The notes: generated from the letters alone by a model not told the origin. A stretch of 64,000 nt of DNA from Candidatus Defluviilinea proxima (GCA_016721115.1 JADKIW010000001.1:4169501-4233500); one strand, 5' to 3'. Counted from the stretch's first letter, positions 25,542-34,196 are shown. Numbers and translations: made by a program.

Positions 25542-26684
25542 ATGAACTACGGGAGCGAACCTCTTTTTGTTGTGCCTGAACATCTGGAAACGCGCTGGGC
25601 AAGCCCTGAGAACATGGACGGCAAGAAAGGTTTCGGAGGGCAATCCAACAAAGGGCGAAAAGGATCGCCCAGTATCTCCATCAAAGCAGGGGAACAAAGA
25701 ATTCTTGCTCATGCCGAACATACCAGTGGAACCATCCGTCGCATTTGGATGACCATCAGCGATCGCAGACCCGTTATGGTACGCGGAATACGCATCGACA
25801 TCTTTTGGGATGGGGAAGATCAGCCTGCAGTCAGTGCACCACTAGGAGATTTCTTCGGGCAGGGATTAGGTCGTTGCGTAACATTTGAATCGGCTCTGTT
25901 CTCCAACCCAGAAGGCAGAAGTTTCAATTGTTTTGTCCCCATGCCCTTTCGCACCGGCATGAAGATCGTTGTCACAAACGAAAGCGATACAGACCTGCAA
26001 GCCATGTTTTATGACATAGACTATACAGTAGGCGATCATCATGGTCCTGATGTCATGTATTTTCATGCGCATTGGAAGCGGGAGCAGACCACTACAATAA
26101 AACAGGATTATGAATTTCTTCCGCAGATCACGGGCAGAGGACGATTTCTCGGCGCGAATATCGGCGTTATCCCAGATACACAAACGTATTTCAAAACATG
26201 GTGGGGAGAAGGCGAATGCAAAATATTTCTGGATGGAGATCAGGAATATCCCACACTTTGCGGCACAGGGACCGAAGACTATATCGGGACTGGCTGGGGC
26301 CAAGGACAATACTCACATCTTTATCAGGGCAGTCACATAGCAGATGAGGAAAACTTCCAATATGCATTCTATCGCTATCACATTCCAGACCCCGTCTATT
26401 TCCATCGTGATATCCGAGTCGTGATGCAACAGATCGGAGGATGGGGACCCGAAAATTCGAGACAACTTAGAGATGCCAAAAGAAAACTTATTGGAATCAA
26501 TGGTCTGCCTGTTGACCTTGATAAAGCTGTTGCGGATCAATGGTACGGGTTGTTTGAGAGACAGGACGATTGGTCAAGTTGCGCCTATTTCTACCTTGAT
26601 AAACCTATAAACACACTGCCCGCCCTTGCGCCGGTACGTCATCGAACCACCGGGCTTCTCGATATTCAAGCTGGGTGGCCTTAA
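25542..26684 (+). CDS. Glycoside hydrolase family 172 (DUF2961) protein
   Basis: 380 residues of cytosolic type, without a signal peptide. The DUF2961/GH172 pattern shows in TSGTIRRIWMTISD near residue 62, GDFFGQGLG near 107, the central FLGANIGV and GEGECKIFLDGD, and the hallmark LCGTGTEDYIGTGWGQGQY. Known GH172 members act on difructose dianhydride or D-arabinofuranose glycans as ring-forming or exo enzymes, often as hexamers. The neighbouring sugar transporter suggests an oligosaccharide route. The substrate is not predictable here. Confidence 0.88.
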   Translation: MNYGSEPLFVVPEHLETRWASPENMDGKKGFGGQSNKGRKGSPSISIKAGEQRILAHAEHTSGTIRRIWMTISDRRPVMVRGIRIDIFWDGEDQPAVSAPLGDFFGQGLGRCVTFESALFSNPEGRSFNCFVPMPFRTGMKIVVTNESDTDLQAMFYDIDYTVGDHHGPDVMYFHAHWKREQTTTIKQDYEFLPQITGRGRFLGANIGVIPDTQTYFKTWWGEGECKIFLDGDQEYPTLCGTGTEDYIGTGWGQGQYSHLYQGSHIADEENFQYAFYRYHIPDPVYFHRDIRVVMQQIGGWGPENSRQLRDAKRKLIGINGLPVDLDKAVADQWYGLFERQDDWSSCAYFYLDKPINTLPALAPVRHRTTGLLDIQAGWP

Positions 26685-27181
26685 CAAAACAAGAGTTTCA
26701 CATGAGAGCTATCTTCCCAGTATTAATCAGTTGGAATACCATACGGCATTGGTAAACCGCATCATCCAGAGGATAACTTTCCCAATGCGTGGGATGATAC
26801 GGATGTAGGGAATTACTTCGAGCGTCAATGTGAACGTGCGAAAGAATGGTTGCAGAGGCTTGTCGCTTTGCGTCTGTAGGGGCAGGCTCCAAGCCTGTAT
26901 TTAAGCGGCGGCCAGCATCAGGCGGCACCTGCCGCTTGGGTGACGGTCCAACTATTTCGGTCGTGCATTTCGGTCGTGGGCGTGTTGGGACAAGTCCATG
27001 TGCAAAATAATCTTTTTTGGTCGACGGTTCAGTCCACGTGACGAACAACGTATTCAATCCTGTATTGACGATCCCGTCGTTGGTATTTCTTCGTACAACA
27101 GAACATATTACAAAAATACTTTAATATCATGACATAATATGCTAATTAATGTTTCAATTCACTAGGCAGAATGAAGAGTTT
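26685..27181. other. Intergenic stretch with an ORF remnant and short palindromes
   Basis: No intact gene is seen in these roughly 500 bases. At 26724-26879 a start-less + strand frame of about 51 codons reads GIPYGIGKPHHPEDNFPNAW and ends ERAKEWLQRLVALRL at a TAG. It looks like the tail of a decayed gene that I cannot identify. Further right are small palindromes (GCAGGCT...AGCCTG at about 26882-26898; GCGGC...GCCGC at 26910-26936). The last 130 bases are AT-rich and may hold the promoter of the next gene. Confidence 0.4.
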
Positions 27182-28894
27182 ATGAAAAATTTTGTTATAA
27201 AATATCTCTTAGTTCTTTCGCTCCTTTGTCTTGCAACCTGGATAATGTGGAAGATATTTGGCTACCCATTAACAGGTATAGATGACGCCAATATATTTTT
27301 TGTCTACGCAAAAAATGTCTCAAGCGGATACGGTTTTGTGTTCAACATTGGCAGTGAAAAAGTAGAAGGTTTTTCATCGCTTCTATGGACGTTAATATGC
27401 GTGGTGGTGTTCAAATTATCCACTCGGCCCGAGGCGACACTGCTCACCGTCAATCTTCTTGCCATTACACTAGGTGTCACCATGTGCCTGTCATTTATCC
27501 AGACCACTCTCTTAAACTCAAACGATAATCAATACTCAAGGCAACTATGGTCACTAACTTTCCTGATCCTTCTTTTCACATCACCCACATACATAATATG
27601 GAATACGATCACATTAATGGAAAATGCGGTTTGGGGCACGCTTTTACTTGTCACCGCTATCTATGTTATTAAGAATGCAGACAATTGGATGATAACGCCC
27701 CTTCTGATCTTGTTGCTGTTAACAAGACCTGAGGCATTCCTGTGGGTGACGGTATTCACTCTGATTCTTCTAACGCAAAGAATCGCAGTATACGGGATAA
27801 GCAAGGCGTTAAAAAGAACTATATCAGTATTTATCATTGTTACATTGACTATTATCAGCCTGACTATTTTTCGACAGCTTTATTTCGGATATCCTCTCCC
27901 TAATACGTATTATGCAAAGGTTTCACCTTCGTTATCTTATAACCTGTTACAAGGGTGGCTATACTTCACCGAATATCTTATCTCAAGCCCAGTTGTTTGC
28001 ATTTGTATTCTAGCCACTATTATGACAGGTGCGTACTCGATCTATACATTAACAAAGGGAAAACTCACTGCCAACAGGTTGCATTTCTTGCCTGTCATCG
28101 CCAGTACAGGACTTGCAATTCCATTCACCACAGGCGGCGACCACTTCGGTTCATTCCGTTTCTATCAAGGTGTCTACCCGATACTAATTCTGTGCTTAAT
28201 CTACTTTACAAGTTCCATTCTGCCGCATTATAGTCACTTGAAATATGACGCGGACTCACTGCGGCGACAACGAATCGCTGTTGCTCCTAGCATAGGATTG
28301 TTACTTGTATCAAGTTTTATTCTTTATCAAATTAACACATGGAAATCGTTTATCGCGACATCTAACATGCCGGGGGAATTCGGAATCGCACAGGCAGGTA
28401 GGGAAGTCGGGGAATTTGCGAAAGAAACCTTCAGCATATTACCCAAATTACCAAGCATTGGCATGATCACTGTCGGAGGGGTGAAATATGCTTACCCGGG
28501 AGAAATCGTTGATTTGATGGGGCTTAATAATCTCCTTATGGCACACAATGGTGGCAATAGATTAGGGATGAAGAATCATGCCGCTTTTGAAAAAGTCACA
28601 TTCTATCAATTGAAACCCGATATGGTTACACTTAAAATAGTATCTACTCAAGATTGGGAATACAGCGCAACCGAGTTGCAGATGTCATGGGCAAACAGCA
28701 TACCTCTTAAAAGATTGTACGATGATTCTGCTTTTTTAGAACTGTACACATATGCCAAAATTATACGAGATGATGTCTCAATAGATAAAGCTCTTGTTAG
28801 CTGGTTTAGAAAAGATTTCTTAACCAGACTAGAGGCGAACGGCAATTTCAGCATAGATAAATATAAATACCCTACTGAACTGATTAATCCATAA
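27182..28894 (+). CDS. Multi-spanning membrane glycosyltransferase-like protein
   Basis: About 570 residues and roughly ten membrane helices. The first loop holds GIDDANIFFVYAKN and KVEGFSSLLWTL, the DD-containing loop pattern of GT-C enzymes such as arabinofuranosyl/mannosyl transferases that use polyprenyl donors. The C-terminal 130 residues are soluble and extracytoplasmic. I prefer ATG 27182 (MKNFVIKYLL, AAGAG just upstream) over 27149. The gene is clearly more AT-rich than the genes before 26.7 kb, which suggests transfer. Acceptor and donor are unknown. Confidence 0.65.
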   Translation: MKNFVIKYLLVLSLLCLATWIMWKIFGYPLTGIDDANIFFVYAKNVSSGYGFVFNIGSEKVEGFSSLLWTLICVVVFKLSTRPEATLLTVNLLAITLGVTMCLSFIQTTLLNSNDNQYSRQLWSLTFLILLFTSPTYIIWNTITLMENAVWGTLLLVTAIYVIKNADNWMITPLLILLLLTRPEAFLWVTVFTLILLTQRIAVYGISKALKRTISVFIIVTLTIISLTIFRQLYFGYPLPNTYYAKVSPSLSYNLLQGWLYFTEYLISSPVVCICILATIMTGAYSIYTLTKGKLTANRLHFLPVIASTGLAIPFTTGGDHFGSFRFYQGVYPILILCLIYFTSSILPHYSHLKYDADSLRRQRIAVAPSIGLLLVSSFILYQINTWKSFIATSNMPGEFGIAQAGREVGEFAKETFSILPKLPSIGMITVGGVKYAYPGEIVDLMGLNNLLMAHNGGNRLGMKNHAAFEKVTFYQLKPDMVTLKIVSTQDWEYSATELQMSWANSIPLKRLYDDSAFLELYTYAKIIRDDVSIDKALVSWFRKDFLTRLEANGNFSIDKYKYPTELINP

Positions 28895-28905
28895 GGGAGA
28901 TCTTA

Positions 28906-29295
28906 ATGGCTAACAAAAAACCTTCAAAAACAATTGACGAATACATCGCAGATTTTCCAAAGGAAGTACAGGACATTTTAAACAGGATCAGGACAACGGT
29001 CCGAAATGAGGCGCCTGATGCGGAGGAGACGATCACCTATGGGATACCCACGTTCACGCTTAAGGTGAATCTGGTCCACTTCGCGGGATTCGAATCTCAC
29101 ATTGGGTTTTATCCTACGCCATCGGGGATCAAGAAATTCAAAAAGGAAATATCTGCCTATAAGTGGGCAAAGGGCTCGGTGCAATTTCCACTCAACCAAC
29201 CGATTCCCTACGAATTGATCCGAAAGATCACAAAGTTCCGCGTGAAGGAAAATTTGGAACGAGCGAAAGCAAAAGAGAAAGGGAAGAAAAAATAA
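28906..29295 (+). CDS. DUF1801 (YdhG/iron-chaperone-like) protein
   Basis: 129 residues. KTIDEYIADFPKEVQDILNR, then EETITYGIPTF, FAGFESHIGFYPTPSG and the late FPLNQPIPYELIRKITKFRV match the DUF1801 family. It has a frataxin-like fold and includes B. subtilis YdhG/Fra-like proteins. The C terminus is lysine-rich (AKAKEKGKKK). GGGAGA lies seven bases before the ATG. A role in iron delivery is a family suggestion only. Confidence 0.85.
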   Translation: MANKKPSKTIDEYIADFPKEVQDILNRIRTTVRNEAPDAEETITYGIPTFTLKVNLVHFAGFESHIGFYPTPSGIKKFKKEISAYKWAKGSVQFPLNQPIPYELIRKITKFRVKENLERAKAKEKGKKK

Positions 29296-29309
29296 TTCTT
29301 CACCCCATC

Positions 29310-29780
29310 ATGGACCTGACCATCTACACACTCGAGGAAGGCGTTGTATACATTGTGACAAAGCCTTTCCAGGATTACTACAATAACTCATTCAATGTTG
29401 GTGAGAAATTTACCTACGCAAGCAGGAATTTTTCTCCCTATCAAGGCGGGCATACCATTGTCTTCAAAGAGAGATCGCTCTATCTGCACGAAGAAGCTAA
29501 CGTGAACATCATCGACGCGTTCCACGAATACTTCCAAATCCACGATGCATCAAAACGAGTGGCCAAGCCTACGCCATCACCTGCAAAGAAAAAGAATAGA
29601 ATACTGGAAGAACTTGGGAACCTGGCCATCTGCCTGCTATTCGTAGCGGCTGGGGTTTGGATCGTATTCTTCAGCAACGAACAAAATAAGATCGTTGTTA
29701 TTGTAGGTTGGTTCGGGATGGTCTTCTTTGGGCTGGGAGCGTTATTGTCCATTCGAGCAATGTTGAAATCGAAGTGGTAA
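29310..29780 (+). CDS. DUF3601 domain protein with two C-terminal membrane segments
   Basis: 156 residues from ATG 29310; the open frame reaches back to 29163 inside the previous gene. The first about 75 residues (VYIVTKPFQDYYNNSFNVGE, then LYLHEEANVNIIDAFHEYF) fit DUF3601. A charged linker follows (PTPSPAKKKNR), then two hydrophobic segments (about 103-121 and 127-148) like the start of STM3941-family membrane proteins. It may therefore be a truncated fusion. The start lacks a clear ribosome site, so coupling to the DUF1801 gene 14 bases upstream is likely. Confidence 0.6.
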   Translation: MDLTIYTLEEGVVYIVTKPFQDYYNNSFNVGEKFTYASRNFSPYQGGHTIVFKERSLYLHEEANVNIIDAFHEYFQIHDASKRVAKPTPSPAKKKNRILEELGNLAICLLFVAAGVWIVFFSNEQNKIVVIVGWFGMVFFGLGALLSIRAMLKSKW

Positions 29781-30017
29781 ACGGACTCTGAAACGGAATC
29801 ACGGGCTTATAAATAACACACCGTGTGAATGGTTTAGCTAATCACCTTCACGGCTATTGTCAAAAGAACAAGGCAGGCGTATAGTAAACAGAAATTCTGC
29901 AATATAGATATACACAAAAAATCGCCAATTCGAATCCTACAACTATGCAAGGGACAAGAAACAATAAAACTGGACAATGGGAATTTATATCGAGGTAAAA
30001 ACACCTGAGCATTTTTC

Positions 30018-30072
30018 CAGTTGGACGGCTTTGCCGTCCCCGCCCCAGCGCGGGTAACGCAAGCCGTTAGGT
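30018..30072 (+). repeat. Partial attC-like site, 3' half only (copy A)
   Basis: The last 55 bases match the right end of the two full copies at 31.5 and 32.7 kb. They hold the hairpin GGACGGC-TTT-GCCGTCC, then CCCCAGCGCGGGTAACGCAAG and the terminal box GTTAGGT (30066-30072), which fits GTTRRRY. No matching left half with an RYYYAAC box is found upstream. A weak ATAACACACCGTG at about 29812-29824 is at the right distance but not convincing. The rest of 29781-30017 shows nothing recognisable. Confidence 0.6.
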
Positions 30073-30082
30073 GGCTCAATAT

Positions 30083-31531
30083 ATGGAGGAAATGTTGGAC
30101 TTAAACCATTACATTTTCAATGAGACTTTACTTAAATTGCCTAGCTCTATTCAGTATTCTGCTAGAGCGTTATTTGATATTCTTGACTCAAGTTTAGATC
30201 CACAAATTTCGATAATAGCAATACCATTTGACGCTCAATCAGAAACATTGGTTGCGAGAACAGAAAAGATTGAATGCGAACCTGCATGGTTTAAAAAGAT
30301 AAAAAGTACAGTCACTGGGATACCTGAATACTATTTCGATAGTCTCGCGCCAGATATTCAGGGGGTGTTATGGCAAGAGAGGGTAAAAATAAAGCAAGCA
30401 GTTCAAAGAATTATAGATAAGAAAAGTAATACATCGGGATATAGAGGTTTTACAATTTTCCCTGATTTCCAGAAAAATCATTCTATGAGTATAGTATTGT
30501 ATCTTTCGAAAGAAGCACTACTTTCACATTACTCCTTAAAAAGAAATTCAATTCGACCTTTCCCTGTCGAGACCTCGTTGATATATGAAGTAATAGATTG
30601 TTTTCTTCGTGAATGCGCATCTCCTGTTAGAAATCCTCATCTACGGGATAATGGAGAAGAGTTGTTACGCCAAGCTGGCTACTGGCTAATGGAGACACCA
30701 GGAAAAGTTACAGGACACCGTTCTTCTGAAAGTTTGTTTCACACGCTTAATATTATCTCATCAATGCGTTATGAAGGTGCAGAAGGAAGTGGAAAAATAA
30801 TCATCAGTCCACGCAATCATCCAAGTATTGACGTTGCAGTTACTCTCAGAAATCCAGTTTCCTTGGCTAACTATCGAGGTGTCAGGAAATTGTTAGAAAT
30901 TACATCTAGTGAAATTCAGCTTCTGTGCGATTCAAACAAAATCTATGGTATGGGATTTGCTGATATGCAATCCTATGACGAGAGCAAAGAAAATCTTTTC
31001 CACATAGAATTCACAGGACATCACATTTGGAAATTGTGCCATGCAAAAAATGAGCTGATGATAGTAAAGTATGGGAAGCCACGGTTGATAGAGAAACCGA
31101 TAAGCACAGATTTGTTCTTTGAGAGTGCAAAAACAATTTTTTCCAATATAAACAGTAGCGATTTAGAATGTCTATGGAGTATCGTAGACAAAGCATCAAA
31201 ACAAAAACATGGAACTATGATAGTTATTTCAGATCGTGCGAAGGAGGAGGCAGAAAGGCTAAGAAATCAGTCAACGCCAATACAAGCCAAAATTCTTCCC
31301 CCAGACTTAACGCTACCATTATCATCAATAGATGGTGCTCTGTTATTAGATACAAAGGCAATATGTCATGCCGTTGGTGTCATACTCGATGGAATTGCTA
31401 CTGAGAGAGGAAATCCAGCTCGTGGAGCCAGGTATAATTCTGCAATTCGATACAGTGAATACGTTAAAACACAAAAACATGCTTGCTTAATCGTTGTAAT
31501 ATCAGAGGATGGAATGATTGATCTGATTTAA
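30083..31531 (+). CDS. Protein with C-terminal DisA/CdaA-like (DAC) domain, cassette gene 1
   Basis: 482 residues. The C-terminal about 120 residues resemble the diadenylate cyclase domain: GTMIVISDRAKEEAERL, then SSIDGALLLD (the DGA motif at about 417), CHAVGVILDG, and GNPARGARYNSAIRY followed by CLIVVISEDG. Classical c-di-AMP synthases have RHR where this has RYN, so activity may be changed or lost. The N-terminal 350 residues match nothing I know. Related DAC-like domains have been proposed as sensors in bacterial conflict systems. ATG 30083 is chosen because AGGTGG, part of the attC-like end, lies eight bases before it. The gene is AT-rich. Confidence 0.65.
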   Translation: MEEMLDLNHYIFNETLLKLPSSIQYSARALFDILDSSLDPQISIIAIPFDAQSETLVARTEKIECEPAWFKKIKSTVTGIPEYYFDSLAPDIQGVLWQERVKIKQAVQRIIDKKSNTSGYRGFTIFPDFQKNHSMSIVLYLSKEALLSHYSLKRNSIRPFPVETSLIYEVIDCFLRECASPVRNPHLRDNGEELLRQAGYWLMETPGKVTGHRSSESLFHTLNIISSMRYEGAEGSGKIIISPRNHPSIDVAVTLRNPVSLANYRGVRKLLEITSSEIQLLCDSNKIYGMGFADMQSYDESKENLFHIEFTGHHIWKLCHAKNELMIVKYGKPRLIEKPISTDLFFESAKTIFSNINSSDLECLWSIVDKASKQKHGTMIVISDRAKEEAERLRNQSTPIQAKILPPDLTLPLSSIDGALLLDTKAICHAVGVILDGIATERGNPARGARYNSAIRYSEYVKTQKHACLIVVISEDGMIDLI

Positions 31532-31547
31532 TAATACAATTAACGCC

Positions 31548-31813
31548 GCCTAACACAGCGTGCAGCCCACGCTAGTATTCGGTCTTTGAGACCTTTCAAC
31601 TGCCGTAGAGAGGCCCTCCTGACGATAGGCGATCCTGCTGCACGACGGTCTCCACGGACCTACCCGACATCGATCTGCCATGTCCTTCTTAAAGATACTA
31701 CCCGACGCTGGGGATTCTGCGCACATCCCAAGCAGTTTCACACGCATTAGCCTTTTTCTGGCTGGACGGCTTCACCGTCCCCGCCCCAGCGCAGGTAACG
31801 CAATCCGTTGGGC
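31548..31813 (+). repeat. attC-like site, 266 bp (copy B)
   Basis: It begins with GCCTAAC (31548-31554) and ends with GTTGGGC (31807-31813), matching RYYYAAC and GTTRRRY. Inner parts shared with copy C are the block CCCACGCTAGTATTCGGTCT followed by TTGAGACC, the block GGACCTACCCGACATCGATC followed by TGCCAT, and GATACTACCCGACGCTGGGG. Shared with copies A and C are the GGACGG/CCGTCC hairpin and GGTAACGCAA. CGCTGGGG at about 31705 can pair with CCCCAGCG at about 31785. It fills the whole gap between cassette genes 1 and 2. Confidence 0.65.
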
Positions 31814-31826
31814 GTTTTCGAATAAT

Positions 31827-32699
31827 ATGACAACCAGATTGAATCAAACTATTACACTATCAGATAGACGCAAATTAGGTTTCGCTGAATTTGGAGATGT
31901 GAAAGGACGTCCTGTTTTTCTATTTCATGGGCAACCCGGAAACCGTTTGTTTCGCCATCCTGACAACTCTATTCTTTTATCGCTTGGTGTTCGCTTAATT
32001 ACCGTTGATCGTCCTGGCTATGGGCTATCCGATTATCAGCCTCATAGAAAACTATTGGACTGGGCGCAAGATATTGTTGAACTTGCTGAAGCATTAGGTA
32101 TTGAATATTTCGCTGTTGTGGGTTTTTCAGGAGGTGGACCTTATGCGGCTGCCTGTGCTTACAAAATCCCGCACCGAGTAATAAAGATAGGGTTAGTGGA
32201 TAGTGCCCCACCCATGACTGTGCCTGAAATAAGCAAGAAAATGCCGACACCGCTCCGCATCAACTATTTGCTGGCCCATTATGCACCAGCATTATTGGTA
32301 TTGCTCTTCAAAGCCTATTGGCGTAGTTCTCGTCGCCGTCCAGAGGCATTCATTAATCTGGCGATGAAACAATCTTCGCCTGTTGACAGGGAAATCCTAT
32401 CGAATCCTGATATGTACAACATGATGATTGATGTATGGAAGGAGAATATTCGGGTTAATAGCCAGGGTTATACACAGGACACAGAAATTCTGATGAAGGA
32501 TTGGGGATTTTGTCTGCGAGACATCAAAACAGATGTATATTTATGGCAAGGCGAAGCAGACGTCAATATTCCCTCTGCATGGGCACGATACATGACTCAA
32601 GAGATACCCCACTGTAAGTCCACTATTTTTGCAGATGAAGGTCATTTTGTTTTGTTGACACATTGGCAAGAGATTATTCAGATCTTGACAAAAGATTGA
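31827..32699 (+). CDS. Alpha/beta hydrolase, cassette gene 2
   Basis: 290 residues. Oxyanion region LFHGQPGNRLF, nucleophile elbow VVGFSGGGPYA (Ser near 105), acid in WQGEADVNIP and His in DEGHFVLL form a complete triad. A cap domain lies at about 135-215. The substrate is unknown; esterase, haloperoxidase-like or lactonase activity is possible. The open frame extends upstream through the attC-like repeat. ATG 31827 is the first sensible start, 13 bases after GTTGGGC. Its stop is 25 bases before the next site. Confidence 0.88.
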   Translation: MTTRLNQTITLSDRRKLGFAEFGDVKGRPVFLFHGQPGNRLFRHPDNSILLSLGVRLITVDRPGYGLSDYQPHRKLLDWAQDIVELAEALGIEYFAVVGFSGGGPYAAACAYKIPHRVIKIGLVDSAPPMTVPEISKKMPTPLRINYLLAHYAPALLVLLFKAYWRSSRRRPEAFINLAMKQSSPVDREILSNPDMYNMMIDVWKENIRVNSQGYTQDTEILMKDWGFCLRDIKTDVYLWQGEADVNIPSAWARYMTQEIPHCKSTIFADEGHFVLLTHWQEIIQILTKD

Positions 32700-32724
32700 A
32701 GATTTCAGTAATGAACAACCTTAC

Positions 32725-32998
32725 GCCCAACAAAGCGTGGAGCCCACGCTAGTATTCGGTCTTTGAGACCTTGCAACTGTTCGGGCTCCTGATGAAATGG
32801 ACATGGCGATCTTGCTGCACGACGGTCTCGCTGGACCTACCCGACATCGATCTGCCATATCCGCTTTTTATGATACTACCCGACGCTGGGGCGCTTCGCG
32901 TGGCGCGATTCCAAGCCTTTTTCTACGCCTCAGCATTTTCCCAGTCGGACGGCATCCCGCCGTCCCTGCCCCAGCGCGGGTAACGCAAACCGTTAGAT
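32725..32998 (+). repeat. attC-like site, 274 bp (copy C)
   Basis: It begins with GCCCAAC (32725-32731) and ends with GTTAGAT (32992-32998). It shares the same conserved blocks as copy B in the same order, with a variable middle (about 32780-32810) and a variable stretch before the hairpin GGACGGC-ATCCC-GCCGTCC (32947-32965). The left box GCCCAAC is the exact complement of GTTGGGC, the box that opens cassette 2. It fills the gap between cassette genes 2 and 3 together with a 64-base leader. Confidence 0.65.
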
Positions 32999-33030
32999 TT
33001 ATAAATGTCGCTACAGGAATCGGACGGTAC

Positions 33031-33055
33031 TATAATTGTTTTAAGATCTTTTTGG
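33031..33055 (+). promoter_or_regulatory. Possible -10 box and ribosome site of cassette gene 3
   Basis: TATAAT occurs at 33031-33036. TTTTTGGAGG ends a few bases before the ATG at 33063, giving a good Shine-Dalgarno at normal spacing. No clear -35 is seen. Unlike cassettes 1 and 2, this unit has a 64-base leader, so it may carry its own promoter. Confidence 0.35.
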
Positions 33056-33062
33056 AGGCAGT

Positions 33063-34196
33063 ATGAATAGAAGCGATACGAGTCGAAATGTTTTTATGTT
33101 GAAAGGGCCCTTGGCTAAAAAAGGTTATGACTGGTGGTGGCATAACTTCACCGGGTATGCGAGGGATAACGGCGAACCCAAGACCTTCTTTATCGAATAT
33201 TTTGTATGCAATCCTGCTTTGGGAGGCGATAAACCAGTACTCGGGCAGTTGGAAGCTAACAAAGCGAAAAATGTGCAACCATCCTATGCATTGATCAAAG
33301 TCGGATACTGGGGGAAAAATGCCCAACAGATCCACAATTTCTACAGTATTCGAGATTTTACCTATCAACCAAATGAGTTGAATGTAAAGATCGGCGATTG
33401 TGTACTAACAGAGAAAGTAATGAAAGGTGTATGCATACTTTCCAAAGAAGAAGCAGAAATACATCCGGAGTACATGTCTGGCTGGGGGGCAATGAGGTGG
33501 GACCTCACAATCGACAAGAAAATCGCATTCAATGTTGGCTACGGAGCAGGACCCTTCGTAAGAAGCCTCAACGCATTTGAAATGTTCTGGCATGCAGAAG
33601 GTATTAAGACCGAGTATTCCGGTGAAGTCATTCTTGATGGTAAAGTTTATGATGTATTTCCTGAGCGCTCTTTTGGCTACTCCGATAAGAACTGGGGATC
33701 TGATTTTACTTCTCCGTGGCTGTGGATTAGTAGTTGCAATCTGGTTAGTCTCATCTCGGGAAAAGTTCTAACAGATTCCGCCGTAGAGTTTGGAGGTGGA
33801 AATCCTAAGGTGTACGGGCTATCACTAGGAAAAAAACTTCTTGGGTGCCTGAACTACGAAGGGAAGGTCTACGAATATAACTTCTCTAAATTTTGGACCG
33901 GATCAAGCATAAATTTTAATTTTAGAGAGACGCAGGATAAAAATGAGTGGACTGTATCAGCAGTCAACAGCAATTCCAAGATGGATTTCTTCTTAGAATG
34001 TCCAAAAGACGAAATGCTCCTGGTGAACTATGAGGCTCCAAATGGTAAGAAGCTACACAATCGACTCTGGAATGGCGGAACTGGCTATGGTGAAATCAAG
34101 CTCTATGAAAAAAGCGGAAATAAATGGAAGCTCATGGATCATATTTCAGTTAAGAACGCTGGTTGTGAGTACGGTGAGTACAGCGATGGAATCTAA
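33063..34196 (+). CDS. Tocopherol-cyclase-like (lipocalin-like) protein, cassette gene 3
   Basis: 377 residues without signal peptide or membrane segments. An early KKGYDWWWHNFTGYARDNGE and the central run FEMFWHAEGIKTEYSGEVIL, then ERSFGYSDKNWGSDFTSPWL and ISSCNL resemble the tocopherol cyclase/AttH-like double-lipocalin fold. Plant and cyanobacterial members close the chroman ring of vitamin E. Chloroflexota and other bacteria carry distant members of unknown role, so lipid or small hydrophobic ligand binding is the safer call. It is the last cassette-like unit. Its stop codon lies inside ATCTAAC, the complement of the unit's opening GTTAGAT. Confidence 0.65.
   Translation: MNRSDTSRNVFMLKGPLAKKGYDWWWHNFTGYARDNGEPKTFFIEYFVCNPALGGDKPVLGQLEANKAKNVQPSYALIKVGYWGKNAQQIHNFYSIRDFTYQPNELNVKIGDCVLTEKVMKGVCILSKEEAEIHPEYMSGWGAMRWDLTIDKKIAFNVGYGAGPFVRSLNAFEMFWHAEGIKTEYSGEVILDGKVYDVFPERSFGYSDKNWGSDFTSPWLWISSCNLVSLISGKVLTDSAVEFGGGNPKVYGLSLGKKLLGCLNYEGKVYEYNFSKFWTGSSINFNFRETQDKNEWTVSAVNSNSKMDFFLECPKDEMLLVNYEAPNGKKLHNRLWNGGTGYGEIKLYEKSGNKWKLMDHISVKNAGCEYGEYSDGI

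Noticed and set aside
31680..31826. N-terminal extension of the cassette hydrolase frame through the attC-like site
   Set aside because: The extension is translated repeat DNA. The hydrolase fold starts after ATG 31827.
32771..33066. Small open frames of 70-89 codons inside attC-like copy C
   Set aside because: They lie within the repeat, have no ribosome site and are not kept in copy B.
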